DNA from: Oscillospiraceae bacterium
Lineage (GTDB): Bacteria; Bacillota; Clostridia; Oscillospirales; CAG-272
DNA length: 37,662 nt
NCBI GenBank assembly: GCA_015065005.1
Contig: SVRE01000015.1
Coordinates: forward strand, 1 to 37,662
Direction: 5' to 3'
Made by a program: the position numbers and the translations under genes. Below, piece after piece: positions 9,401 through 16,818 of the stretch. The notes beneath the pieces were generated by a model that was not told the DNA's origin, ran no database searches, and was given only the letters and a program-made list of their open reading frames with translations. The first letter of the stretch is position 1, and each line of letters opens with the position of its first letter.

Positions 9401-10848
9401 ACAACATACTCAAACTCCATTACGTCATTTGCGTTTGCAGCATCCTTCGGCAATCTGTCTGCCAAGAACTCTTCAAAGAAATCCTTTTCCTTGCTGGCAG
9501 CATTTGTAGCCTCAACAAAGTAAATGATTGTATCATTGTACAAAATGTAAGGTGTTTTCTTACCGTTGATAGATGCAACAGACATAGCACCCTCGTATGT
9601 GGAAGGAGAGCCTACTGTTGATGTATCAGGATTGGAGGTAAGACCAAGGTTACCGTTTTTGTCTGAGCCGTAAGCTGAGTTATAGCTGTTTGATGCAGCA
9701 ACAACCAAGCTGATACCTGCATCTCTTATCTTCTGATATACGTTACCGTTAACCGCTTCCTTATCGCTCTCACGGCTGAAGCCGCAGGCAGTACCCAAGG
9801 ACATATTTATTACGTCAACACCCAAAAGCACACAGTCCTCAAGTGCGGACAAAATCCAAGAAGTACGTGCAGATTCCTCAACGTCGGAGAATGTTTTCAT
9901 AGAAACAATCTGTGCGTATGGGGCAACACCTGTAATCACGTCATCCTTTCCTGCAATAACGCCAGAAACGTGTGTACCGTGGTTATTATGTAATGAATAT
10001 ACGTCAGCATCTCCATCCGCATAGTCAAATGCAAAGGGAACCTTATCACTAACGTAAAGGTCATCGGCAGTAACGCCCTGCATGTAATATTCAGCGCGGG
10101 TATCCTTAGCGGCTAAAAGGTCAGCAACCATTTGCTTTTTCAAGCCCAGCTTATCCCTGTCTGCCTTGAAGTTACTGTCGAGGAAGGCTGTATGTGTATA
10201 GTCAAGACCTGTGTCCAGCACGGCGATAACCATACCTTCTCCCTGATATTTGAAGTCGCTGCTGTTGAAAATACCTGTATCCTCGTAGAAGTTCACATCA
10301 TTTTCAACAAGCTTTGATTCAGCAGGCTTATAAACCTCACCTACAATAACTGTAGCCTTTGTACCTGCCGCAATGCAAAGCGTGTCAAAGTCACAAGCTT
10401 TAATCAAAACCTCAAAGCCACTGAAGATGGTTGAGTAGCTTGCACCTGTTTTGTATGTAACGCCCTTCTTCTCCAAATCAGAAAGAATTGCGTTCTTGCC
10501 CTTCAACGCCTCCTGCATAAGCGCCTTCGCTGTATCTGTGGAGGCAAACTCAGCCATTGACATATCTGTGTCAGCCAAGCTATATGCATCCATGATAGCG
10601 GGCAATTCCAAGTCGATAATTACAGATATTTCATCTGTGTTTTTTACCGTGCTTGGCAATTTTTGTACAACGTTACCGTTAAAAAACTGCTCAACGTTGG
10701 TTTTTAGATTTCCATTATACTCATTAATGTACGCCGGGCTTGACGAGGATGCGCCAAGTGCAGATGTACAAATTGAGAGTAACATGGCGAATAGCAATAC
10801 CACTGATATGGATACGGTAGCTATTCTTGCGATTCCTTTTCTTTTCAT
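3436..10848 (-). CDS. Giant cell-surface subtilisin-like (S8) protease with PA, Big_2 and BspA-like LRR domains
   Basis: A 2470-residue secreted serine protease. The signal peptide is about residues 1-32 (ending ALG). An I9-type propeptide follows at about 45-155. The subtilase catalytic set is Asp212 (VLDTG), His290 (HGTHVSG), Asn387 (AASN) and Ser620 (GTSMACP). A PA domain (GKIALVRRG) is inserted at about 500-560, as in lactocepin/C5a-peptidase relatives. Fn3-like beta domains fill about 680-1150. Two Big_2-like Ig domains lie at about 1183-1253 and 1313-1387. A long array of LRR_5/BspA repeats (recurring IGxYAFxxC) covers about 1416-2230. Near the end is an AREAYDKIAT..QQALV helical module, then TPVTG (2434-2438), a 26-residue hydrophobic segment and KKR. 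The role is extracellular proteolysis with repeat-mediated attachment; the substrate is unknown. The start is supported by AAAGG about 11 nt upstream and a promoter at 10911-10939. First gene of the minus-strand operon. Confidence 0.93.
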   Translation of the reverse strand: MKRKGIARIATVSISVVLLFAMLLSICTSALGASSSSPAYINEYNGNLKTNVEQFFNGNVVQKLPSTVKNTDEISVIIDLELPAIMDAYSLADTDMSMAEFASTDTAKALMQEALKGKNAILSDLEKKGVTYKTGASYSTIFSGFEVLIKACDFDTLCIAAGTKATVIVGEVYKPAESKLVENDVNFYEDTGIFNSSDFKYQGEGMVIAVLDTGLDYTHTAFLDSNFKADRDKLGLKKQMVADLLAAKDTRAEYYMQGVTADDLYVSDKVPFAFDYADGDADVYSLHNNHGTHVSGVIAGKDDVITGVAPYAQIVSMKTFSDVEESARTSWILSALEDCVLLGVDVINMSLGTACGFSRESDKEAVNGNVYQKIRDAGISLVVAASNSYNSAYGSDKNGNLGLTSNPDTSTVGSPSTYEGAMSVASINGKKTPYILYNDTIIYFVEATNAASKEKDFFEEFLADRLPKDAANANDVMEFEYVVVPGAGRTADYYGLDVAGKIALVRRGSTTFEEKAQAAQKAGAAAIIIYNNVSGDIKMNAGTITIPICSISQDDGELLASQGSGKIKISRSQTSGPFISDFSSWGPAPDLSIKPEITAHGGNILSAVTGGDYDRLSGTSMACPNMSGVIALLRQYVENEYEDIKNMPEGAEKAKATNALVNCLLMSTADIMHNTNDLPYAVRKQGAGLANLVSAAKTTAYIETYDRHDGSVMDKSKIELGDDREKTGEYTFKFGVKNFGSATLTYKLSAVVMTEGVSETETVRGETTVTEQGYLLNGAKFEIVGVTGGGTSQGNQVVVNANSTAVVEAKITLSDSDKKYLDDSFENGMYVEGFICLDAVSGTEIDLNVPYLAFYGDWTRSPMFDTDYFETNKEELDDGISQDDKVMADAYATRPIGGLYSDYVSYLGSYYFQQNPNDKVIAASRDYIALSYADETVHSFRFVWAGILRNAAKIVVTITNDATGEVIFETVDYDVRKSYGDGGSIYPANIEVEFDTQDYDLPNNAQLSVKLEGYLDYDNDGAETNLKNTFEFPIVIDYQAPTVTDCEFFTEYDKDLKKDRLYVRVGVYDNHYSMATNFGYVRPATAQELAENPDYTNIMESFESYLTPVYSTFNGTTYVEYELTDYIYDIKDKAINKNSFVVTCYDYALNMTTYEIGLPDEYTDFYFEESANETNYLSVNQVYQLNPILYPNAETNPDSNDNPWKELIEFNSTRPNVAKIVNDKVIAIAPGVTVIEAKDSNGKVAKFHVTVLGAEAKDDPVLSKYYKEYDKPVADVFDVVGYKTLKAYYYLNNDERDIGATGDLKLFDGGFNLKMFPSESVELKTKFVPYFDTAKIVYTSNNKNIVEIDENGVVTAKAEGMSSVTVKVELDGGRTFFSETISVQVKNPWIRTGPSLTHYFGLGDTVKVPSDLNFTEIGQYAFSNFDYVEKGEFDEISEEDPNLTKVQFLGENTIKKVILPIGIEKIGPYAFAGLTALEEVVIPYTLEAIEYGAFYGCNNLTTISYMDENGKTIPAQGLKNVKLINMGAFQGCNLRGELVLDNARAIGDYAFAGNKNLTSVVIPKTLQSIGGYAFYGDEKLSNVEVYADFVKYGPYVFAGCKNLRTMKTYDADGKVSATINAAVIPQGAFYGCEKLTNVTIGKDVNVIGEYAFTKSGVLKFNINEKNLTFKVQSKNYILSKDGGELVLVAPTVDGVFNPGEESITAVGLGAFAENKNITGIVLPNVTRVGKYAFAECTKLKTYELGVLTELGEYAFFGSGITAHPSFEKLSIISPYAFSGTKLTSVKIPDGVTVMEGAFCECDELESVTIGNGVTLEMGAFMYNNRLGGRWQVLFYTKNAKRHYYYDYISPLKSLTIGNDVVIGDSAFMGAADLEVITLGQNVVIGEQAFYNACSLKTILDHDGNNVGFKNVVSIGELAFTGDEQFVFTDSEATNIMISGESYVFHYYGAAFEAIDLTNVESIGKGAFAYCTQLTSVVLGEQKEIPELAFYGCGKLSQINLEKVEVIGDNAFANSTELKDINLSSATSVGKYAFTLGGAQNVTLNTNGTSLGEGAFAYCEGLTDVKNLGASKEIGSYAFAYSGLTSADLTGAESIGDHAFLKEELTPFEVTLGEKLAYVGDNPFGFCKVAPFAKVSVYEFNGNEHKIVSYTYEITDTVKVVNGSLYSKVDSGYELITYAGNEEKGQAIVADGTVRISSYAFTGSDVVSVQLPHSLNAIGHKAFFGCDNLKTVIFKSYVAPILEEQLDVAYYNSYENIPGAGTYNIPLNNGTTLVNDGLGIVDYYMWNVPSGMYYDVFFGASFMNYIGHLDRALTMVRPSNGQGYETFVYGQYFDNIADGALSATDETLAAIAAIAQLPKNIKLTHEALVIAAREAYDKIATRDQQALVTDYSVLVTAENKIARLKAEAEEGDKPSDVPSIPGDELPEVPAEKPETPVTGYIVTIVILAVIALAGIAFGVVFFVMLKKRLVL

Positions 10849-10910
10849 CTTTCTATTTCGCCTTTCTTATAATATACGTGTATAAATATAAAGATAAACA
10901 TACGTGATTT

Positions 10911-10939
10911 ATTTTAACACATTATATTATAAAATGCAA
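10911..10939 (-). promoter_or_regulatory. Sigma-A-like promoter of the surface protease operon
   Basis: On the minus strand TTGCAT (10934-10939) and TAAAAT (10911-10916) are separated by exactly 17 bp, with TG one base before the -10. The start codon is about 60 bp downstream. Confidence 0.6.
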
Positions 10940-11287
10940 GTGCTTTTTCTGTTTCCTGCCACCCAAACCTTGTAATACATTACCTTTTTACCTTTGTTTT
11001 GCTTTAACACAGTAAAACAAAAAAAGCCCAAAAACCTTTGTGGCATCAAGCTTTGCAAGAATGTTAGTCAATTGCCTAAAATCAGTGTTTGGCAACCTGA
11101 AAATTATTTTGTTACTTTTTTGTTACGTGAAGTTCACCTAAATTTTATAAATTGGGAAATTTGCCTCACGTCAAAGCAGCTTAGTGTAGAATACATTCAG
11201 ATTTTTTGCATTTTTGCCTACCCTGTGTCTGTTTTTGCTGCTATTTCAGAGATTTCTACATTTTTTTCATTACCTTTTGTGCCATTA

Positions 11288-11316
11288 TTGACTTTTTTAC
11301 AAATATATGTTAAAAT
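11288..11316 (+). promoter_or_regulatory. Sigma-A-like extended -10 promoter of the FeS-thioredoxin operon
   Basis: TTGACT (11288-11293), a 17-bp spacer and TAAAAT (11311-11316), with TGT directly before the -10. The start codon at 11350 is 33 bp downstream, with AGAAAGG at 11333-11339. Confidence 0.7.
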
Positions 11317-11349
11317 TATTAGGAATATATTTAGAAAGGTTGATTTTAT

Positions 11350-12195
11350 ATGTCAAAGGAAAGCTTAAAAAAGGTTCACCTTATTTACGGCATTGTGCTG
11401 GGCTTGCTTTTGTGCGTTGTGGGCGTTTTATTCATTGTTATGTGCTTGGATATTTATCACAGCGGTCCTTCCCCATTCACAAGGCAAAGCGTATATGAGC
11501 ATTTTTCAAAAATTTCGGTTTTTGCTTACATTTTTATTGCTCTTTCAATCGGCGGTGTTGTTTTAAACATTGTTGCGCCTTTAGAAAAAGAAAGGCTCAA
11601 GGGCGCTGCCAATGACGGGCTTGTGCTTAACAGACTTAGCCGCAAACTGAAATCCTTAAGTCCGTACGGTAGTGAAAAAATCGAAAAGCAGCGCGCTTTA
11701 AGGCTGGTTTTGATTATTATCAGCATCATTCTTGTAATCGGTGCTTCTGTTGCTTCACTTGTTCATGTGCTTAACACATATGATGCATCCTCAGCTGATA
11801 TTAACGGCGAGGTTACAAGGGCTGCCTTGACGGTGCTTAGATATTTTATTGTTCCGTTTGCTTATTTAACCGTTACGGCATTTGTTTGCAAAAGCAGTGT
11901 TAAAAAGGAGCTTGAAATCGTTAAAAACGAGCTTAAAAATTCAAAAACAGGCGACACTGTGGCGGAAAATGATAAAAAAGCAGGAACATTTACCAAGCTT
12001 AGCTATGAGCTTTGTGATACTGCAAAAAGAATAACCGAGCCGAAAAAGTGGCACAAATATTTGTCCATCGGAATTAAATGTCTGGTCGGTTGTGTTGCCA
12101 TTGCTTTCATTATTATTGGTGTGATAAACGGCGGTATGTCTGACGTTGTTACAAAAGCTATTAACATTTGCACTGAGTGCATAGGAATGGGGTAA
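11350..12195 (+). CDS. Polytopic membrane protein with C-terminal CXXC tail (CD1871A-like)
   Basis: A 281-residue protein with about five hydrophobic segments (roughly residues 10-33, 56-76, 117-140, 160-183 and 238-262). The first 235 residues match nothing I can name. The last 45 residues (a single membrane span, then VVTKAINICTECIGMG) closely resemble, from memory, the small stand-alone CD1871A-type CXXC proteins of Clostridia; here the CXXC is Cys274/Cys277, four residues from the C-terminus. That family is typically encoded next to NapH-like 4Fe-4S membrane proteins and TlpA-like thioredoxins, and exactly such a gene follows after only 3 bp. I infer a membrane subunit passing electrons or thiol equivalents to or from the downstream fusion protein. 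AGAAAGG lies 10 nt before the ATG, and a good promoter sits upstream. Function is inferred from context and the CXXC tail only. Confidence 0.72.
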   Translation: MSKESLKKVHLIYGIVLGLLLCVVGVLFIVMCLDIYHSGPSPFTRQSVYEHFSKISVFAYIFIALSIGGVVLNIVAPLEKERLKGAANDGLVLNRLSRKLKSLSPYGSEKIEKQRALRLVLIIISIILVIGASVASLVHVLNTYDASSADINGEVTRAALTVLRYFIVPFAYLTVTAFVCKSSVKKELEIVKNELKNSKTGDTVAENDKKAGTFTKLSYELCDTAKRITEPKKWHKYLSIGIKCLVGCVAIAFIIIGVINGGMSDVVTKAINICTECIGMG

Positions 12196-12198
12196 GAT

Positions 12199-13812
12199 AT
12201 GAAAAAAGTGTTCAGTAAATTAAAAAATCTTATCCCATCAAAGAGAAAGCTTATTCAGCTTTATGCGGCTTTGCTCTTTAACGCAAACATCAAGGGATTC
12301 TTTAACGGTAAGATATACAAGGGTGCTTCAAAGAATATTTGCGCCCCCGGCCTTAACTGTTATTCCTGTCCCGGGGCTGTGGGTGCTTGCCCACTTGGCT
12401 CATTACAAAACGCGCTTGGCTCAAGCCAGCACCGCGCGCCTTTTTATGTAATAGGCATTTTGCTCCTTTACGGCTTGCTTTTAGGCAGATTTATCTGCGG
12501 CTTCCTTTGCCCATTCGGCCTTATACAGGAGCTGCTTTATAAAATCAAAACACCAAAGCTGAAGAAAAACCGTGTTACAAAGATTTTGTCATATCTAAAG
12601 TACGTTATTTTAGTTCTTTTGGTGGTTGTTGTTCCGCTTCTCTACACTTTAGTTGACAAGGCTGTGCCTGCGTTTTGTAAGTACATATGCCCTGCAGGAA
12701 CCTTTGAGGGTGCCATCGGCTTGCTTTCCAACGAAGCCAATGCAAGCGAGCTTGCCCGTTTAGGTCCTTTGTTTACCTGGAAATTCTTTTTACTTATCAG
12801 CATTGCTGTTGGCTCGGTATTTATTTTCAGATTATTCTGCCGTTTCCTTTGCCCTCTCGGCGCTATTTACGGTCTTTTCAACCACTTCTCTGTTTTTGGA
12901 ATCAAGCTTGAAAAGCAAAAATGTACCGATTGCGGACTTTGTGTAAGTAAATGTAAGGTTGATATTCGCCACGTAAACGACCACGAATGTATTAACTGCG
13001 GTGAATGTATTGAGGTTTGCCCCACAAATGCGATTTCCTGGAAGGGCTCCAAGATTTTCTTGCCGCCAAACGAAATTGACGTAAAAGCAGTAAGCGAATA
13101 CTCTTCGGAAGAAGAAAAGGCCCTAGCAGATGCACAAAAGCAGGAGCATCTTGCGCGTAACGCAAAAATCACAAAGCGCAACAACATTATCAAGATAGTA
13201 GTTGCCTGTGTTATGGTTGGCGTTTTAGCCTTTGCACTTATCTATTATAACTTTATTGACAAGCCAACAGAGGCTCCCTTGCCTGAGCCGCCTGACCAGC
13301 CAATCGAGGATAATTCTCCACCTGTCGGTAACAAGGTAGGAAACACCTGCTACGGTTACGATATGGAGGTCTTTGACGAAAACGGAAAGACAGGCGAAAT
13401 GTTTAACCCGGCAAACAACAAGGGAAAAATTACAATCATTAATTTCTGGGGTACTTGGTGTGGCGGATGCAAAAACGAGCTTCCTTATTTTGACCAAATT
13501 GCCACAGAGTATAAAGACACTGTAACTGTTGTTGCTGTACATACCCACCTTGACTTTGAAAACGGAAATCCCCCTGCTGCTGATTATGTAAATGAGCATT
13601 ACAAGGATTCCGATATGATATTTACAAAGGACAATCCAATTGACCCGTCAAGCAAATTCTCATATGATTATTATTTCAAGCTTTTGGGCGGTGGAGATGC
13701 ATACCCTATCACAATAATTCTTGATGAAGACGGTGTTATCATTTTCGCAAAATACGAGGAAATGACATATAACGAGCTTAAGACTATTGTTGATGAGCAA
13801 TTAAGTAAATAA
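12199..13812 (+). CDS. NapH-like 4Fe-4S membrane protein fused to an extracytoplasmic TlpA-like thioredoxin domain
   Basis: A 537-residue fusion. The N-terminal part is a NapH/NosR-type membrane polyferredoxin: a Cys cluster at 48-64 (CAPGLNCYSCPGAVGAC), membrane segments at about 82-100, 131-152 and 194-212, and paired CxxxCP motifs at Cys100/104, Cys160/164 and Cys214/218. Two complete 4Fe-4S ferredoxin motifs follow (Cys242, 245, 248, 252 and Cys264, 267, 270, 274, each last Cys near a Pro or Lys). A single span at about 332-350 and a Pro/Glu linker lead to a thioredoxin fold at about 380-537 with active site WCGGC (Cys421/Cys424) and a cis-Pro segment AYPITIILD. By known family topology the clusters face the cytoplasm and the TlpA domain lies outside, so the protein could move electrons across the membrane to reduce external thiols. 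Co-transcribed with the CXXC membrane protein; a terminator follows directly. A CcdA/DsbD homologue is not seen nearby. Confidence 0.9.
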   Translation: MKKVFSKLKNLIPSKRKLIQLYAALLFNANIKGFFNGKIYKGASKNICAPGLNCYSCPGAVGACPLGSLQNALGSSQHRAPFYVIGILLLYGLLLGRFICGFLCPFGLIQELLYKIKTPKLKKNRVTKILSYLKYVILVLLVVVVPLLYTLVDKAVPAFCKYICPAGTFEGAIGLLSNEANASELARLGPLFTWKFFLLISIAVGSVFIFRLFCRFLCPLGAIYGLFNHFSVFGIKLEKQKCTDCGLCVSKCKVDIRHVNDHECINCGECIEVCPTNAISWKGSKIFLPPNEIDVKAVSEYSSEEEKALADAQKQEHLARNAKITKRNNIIKIVVACVMVGVLAFALIYYNFIDKPTEAPLPEPPDQPIEDNSPPVGNKVGNTCYGYDMEVFDENGKTGEMFNPANNKGKITIINFWGTWCGGCKNELPYFDQIATEYKDTVTVVAVHTHLDFENGNPPAADYVNEHYKDSDMIFTKDNPIDPSSKFSYDYYFKLLGGGDAYPITIILDEDGVIIFAKYEEMTYNELKTIVDEQLSK

Positions 13813-13816
13813 ATTC

Positions 13817-13846
13817 AAAAAGGCTGTGCGATTGCACAGCCTTTTT
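13817..13846. terminator. Bidirectional Rho-independent terminator between convergent genes
   Basis: A 13-bp stem (AAAAAGGCTGTGC paired with its complement) with a GATT loop and T-runs on both strands. It lies 5 nt after the fusion gene and 12 nt after the end of the facing lipoprotein gene, so it can serve both. Confidence 0.9.
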
Positions 13847-13857
13847 AGTTTTGATTA

Positions 13858-16680
13858 TTATTCAACGGTTATACCTAACTCATATGTCGTGTCCATATCT
13901 GCAACTACTGCAAAATAGATCCACGAGCCCTGTGTATTATCAACCACCAATGTGTTATCAACAGTATCCTTTAATGTATGCTCACCGGTGCCGACTGCAA
14001 ATTCAACAGCCTTTAAGGAAACACCCTCACCTATAAGCTTTACAGTAAGCTTTCCGCTGTCGCCTGTATATCTGTAATATACAGTTTTACCTGCTGTAAT
14101 TGTTTCAATTGCACTGTCAGTCCGGTCAAACTCCTTTGCGTTATCGGTTGTTTCACCCTCTTCGGCTGCAACGGTTGCGTATGTGTATTCAAGGTCTGCC
14201 GCTTCACCGTTTGCAGTTGAAATAGCTATCATATATCCCTTTCCGTTATCCTTAAAGGTATATACTGCATTGTTATTAATCAGCTCAGAAACGCCGCAAG
14301 GTGTACCATTGCCCTCCTCGGAGTCAGCATAATAAACCTCAAACTTTGCATTTGCATCATTTATTGTAAGTACAAACTTTGTTCCGTCAAAGGATGCGTG
14401 TACATAGACATAAAGCCAAGTTGTTCCGCCAGCTGAAACAGACAAGCTTCCTGTACCTGTTTCATGGTCAACCTCGTATGGATATTCCTTTGAGCCATCC
14501 CTTTCATGGGACATATAAATCTGAGTGTCTGTTACGTAGCCGAAAAACTTATATTCCTCTGTTGCTACATAATCCTGCGGTGGAATAGCCTTTGCCACAT
14601 ATCCGTGTGAAAACTCAACCTCAGCAAAGGTTGCAACTCCGTTTGCATCACTTGTTGTTCTTGAAACTTCAACAAGCTCAAGATCCTCATTCTGCTTATA
14701 TAGAATTACGGTTACGCCTTCTTTAACCGCAAAGTCAACATATGTTGTTACAGTATAGCTCTTTTTAACCTCACCAAAGGTAAAATTAATCTGCGCATCC
14801 TCAATATCAACCGCTTCATATGTTTCCAAATTTACACCTGCAACAAAGAAAACCACTGTATAGCCCTTTGTAACAGGAACGCTAATGCTCACGCTATTTT
14901 CTGCCACAACCGACTCAAGCCCGTCCGCATTCAAAACACCTAAAATAACAGATGAATATGGAAGAGTAATTGTCAATGTACCGTTCTGGCTTGCTGTATA
15001 TTCATAATATACATAGTTACCGCCAATCAAATCAATTACTTCGCTCTTACCGTTTACATCATCACCAAGAATTTCATTTATATCATAAGGAGCGCCTGAG
15101 CTACCCGGAGCTGACACCTCAATATAGCATTCAAAGTTATTATCCTTTGGCTCAATTGAGAATACCATCATATCGTTTGCGCCATTTGCTACTCCGTTAA
15201 AGGAATATGTTTCATCCTCAATTACAGTCTTTGTACCCAGGTCAATTGTGTAATTAACCCCTGAATAATTATTTACTGAAACAAGCTTACCGTCTGCAAA
15301 GGGAACAGCATACCACTTGCATGCAGGAGCTTCTATAAAGCTTGCATATCCACTGACTGCATAGTATGGATTGTCCTTGGTTGAACCAACCTGTGCCAAA
15401 TCCTTTAAGGTTACCTCACCCTCAAGAACACCGTTCTTTGTGAAAACAACAGGAACAGCATACTTGTTGTCATCAGGTGAATAGCAAACCACAATATACT
15501 CACCGTAAGGCGCCATAAATGTAGCTACACCGTTTTCATCAAAGGTTACTGAAACAATCTCTTCGTTGCTTAAATCATAGATATCTACATAATTGTGATT
15601 TGAGTCGTATATGGACAGCCAAGAGCCTGCTAAGCTTTTATCGGCTTTTACAGTATATGTAACCCTGTCAACATGAACAACGCCAAGCATCAGGGTGAAT
15701 GAACCGTCTGCAAAATAGTACTTTCCATCCACGTCCTCGGTATAAATCTTATATGTTGGGTCCTCTATTGTAACTACCACGTAATAACCCGCCGGGGTCA
15801 TACCCTCGAATTTTGCAATACCGTTTGCATTAGTATATACAGTTTTTTGCTTTCTGCCATTTTCAGCATTGAAAAGCTCAACCTTCGCACCCTCTATGTT
15901 AGTGCCAAGCATTGTGGAAAGCTTTACAACATAGTCCTCAAGCTTCTTTACAACAACCGTACCGTCATAAACACCCACACCAAAGGCTGTTGGGTCGCTT
16001 TCAATATCATATGCCTTGTCACTGTCAATCTTTGTAACAACTGCACTTAATTCATCCCCACTTACTGCAATAAATGTGGATGCAATACCGTCCTCATTTG
16101 TCACTAATGTACCCTTGAATGCATACTCGCCCTGGTAAAGCTGAACGGTAGCATTCTCGATTGACTTGCCATTTTGGTCAAATACGTTTACTGTAATGCT
16201 TCTTACAGTAATGGTAAGCTCACGTGAGCCGGATTGGAAATAAACATATCCGTCATCAGCAGGCAACATATAATTTTTATATCCCTCTATGGATTTTACC
16301 TTTGCCTTCAAAACCTCCTCGCTCAAGGGGCTGTACTCTCTTACACCAACACCGTTTTCACCGGTAATTATAGGCATCATAAAGCAGTTTTCGCCCTGGC
16401 AAATCTGCACCTCAGCACCCTTTATCGCATTACCCTTTTCATCAACAACGGTAATTTTAACAAGGTTCGGATTGCTCATATCAATCTCATCATCATTACC
16501 GGGTTTTGATGTGCCGGTTGAATTATCCGTATTCGATGAACCCGTTGTGCTGTTACCTGTACTGCTTTGTGAGCTTGCAGGTGGATTTTCATCTTCTCCG
16601 CATGAAGCCATAAGCGCTACCATAGATAAAGCAAGCATTAAAGCCAACACAAGAGAAGCAATTCTTTTGAAATTCTTCAT
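13858..16680 (-). CDS. Large multi-domain lipoprotein with Cna-B-like and PPC-like beta modules
   Basis: A 940-residue predicted lipoprotein. The ATG at 16680 is preferred over an upstream in-frame TTG because GGAGG ends 5 nt before it. The lipobox is MASC (Cys 27), then an acidic stretch and a Ser/Thr/Asn/Gly tether to about residue 70. At least five Cna-B/SpaA-like domains can be recognised by the pattern VxVxDxxGxxIxxAxVxLYxG...TxxxGxA (about 77-147, 160-240, 249-307, 339-404 and 639-700). They are interleaved with PPC-like domains that start with KxYYRYT or YYEYTASQNGTLTIT motifs (about 427-527, 534-637, 728-835 and 850-940). I see no catalytic motif. Such proteins are surface stalks or binding modules. 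It has its own promoter (16725-16753) and ends in the bidirectional terminator. The tether and module style match the two lipoproteins upstream, suggesting one functional cluster. Confidence 0.82.
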   Translation of the reverse strand: MKNFKRIASLVLALMLALSMVALMASCGEDENPPASSQSSTGNSTTGSSNTDNSTGTSKPGNDDEIDMSNPNLVKITVVDEKGNAIKGAEVQICQGENCFMMPIITGENGVGVREYSPLSEEVLKAKVKSIEGYKNYMLPADDGYVYFQSGSRELTITVRSITVNVFDQNGKSIENATVQLYQGEYAFKGTLVTNEDGIASTFIAVSGDELSAVVTKIDSDKAYDIESDPTAFGVGVYDGTVVVKKLEDYVVKLSTMLGTNIEGAKVELFNAENGRKQKTVYTNANGIAKFEGMTPAGYYVVVTIEDPTYKIYTEDVDGKYYFADGSFTLMLGVVHVDRVTYTVKADKSLAGSWLSIYDSNHNYVDIYDLSNEEIVSVTFDENGVATFMAPYGEYIVVCYSPDDNKYAVPVVFTKNGVLEGEVTLKDLAQVGSTKDNPYYAVSGYASFIEAPACKWYAVPFADGKLVSVNNYSGVNYTIDLGTKTVIEDETYSFNGVANGANDMMVFSIEPKDNNFECYIEVSAPGSSGAPYDINEILGDDVNGKSEVIDLIGGNYVYYEYTASQNGTLTITLPYSSVILGVLNADGLESVVAENSVSISVPVTKGYTVVFFVAGVNLETYEAVDIEDAQINFTFGEVKKSYTVTTYVDFAVKEGVTVILYKQNEDLELVEVSRTTSDANGVATFAEVEFSHGYVAKAIPPQDYVATEEYKFFGYVTDTQIYMSHERDGSKEYPYEVDHETGTGSLSVSAGGTTWLYVYVHASFDGTKFVLTINDANAKFEVYYADSEEGNGTPCGVSELINNNAVYTFKDNGKGYMIAISTANGEAADLEYTYATVAAEEGETTDNAKEFDRTDSAIETITAGKTVYYRYTGDSGKLTVKLIGEGVSLKAVEFAVGTGEHTLKDTVDNTLVVDNTQGSWIYFAVVADMDTTYELGITVE

Positions 16681-16724
16681 AAAAACCTCCAAATTTGTTA
16701 TTAGTTGAAAAATTTAGCACAGAT

Positions 16725-16753
16725 ATTATATCATTTTTTTATTAACTTTGCAA
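16725..16753 (-). promoter_or_regulatory. Sigma-A-like promoter of the 940-residue lipoprotein
   Basis: Minus strand TTGCAA (16748-16753), 17-bp spacer, consensus TATAAT (16725-16730), about 45 bp before the start codon. Confidence 0.65.
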
Positions 16754-16764
16754 TAGTTATAACA

Positions 16765-16801
16765 AAAAATATCGCAGGCATGCCTTGCCTGCGATATTTT
16801 T
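16765..16801 (-). terminator. Rho-independent terminator after the 553-residue lipoprotein gene
   Basis: A perfect 16-bp stem (arms 16765-16780 and 16786-16801, loop TGCCT) ending in a T-run on the minus strand, 17 nt past the stop of the gene at 16819. It separates that gene from the next promoter. Confidence 0.88.
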
Positions 16802-16818
16802 AACATTTAGTTCTTACT

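Larger units (their letters stand above)
10849..11349. other. 501-bp divergent intergenic region
   Basis: This AT-rich stretch separates the protease operon from the FeS-thioredoxin operon. It carries one promoter for each side (10911-10939 minus, 11288-11316 plus). Two direct copies of ATACGTG (10874-10880, 10900-10906) lie in the protease leader. Well-separated inverted arms ACGTGA/TCACGT are at 11126-11131 and 11166-11171. I see no convincing gene, riboswitch or tRNA in it. A 124-codon open frame beginning at a TTG at 10994 has no ribosome binding site and runs through the promoter and start of the next gene. Confidence 0.6.

Noticed and set aside
10994..11368. 124-codon open frame on the plus strand in the large intergenic region
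   Set aside because: It starts at TTG without a ribosome binding site, has no domain-like pattern, and runs over the promoter and start of the gene at 11350.
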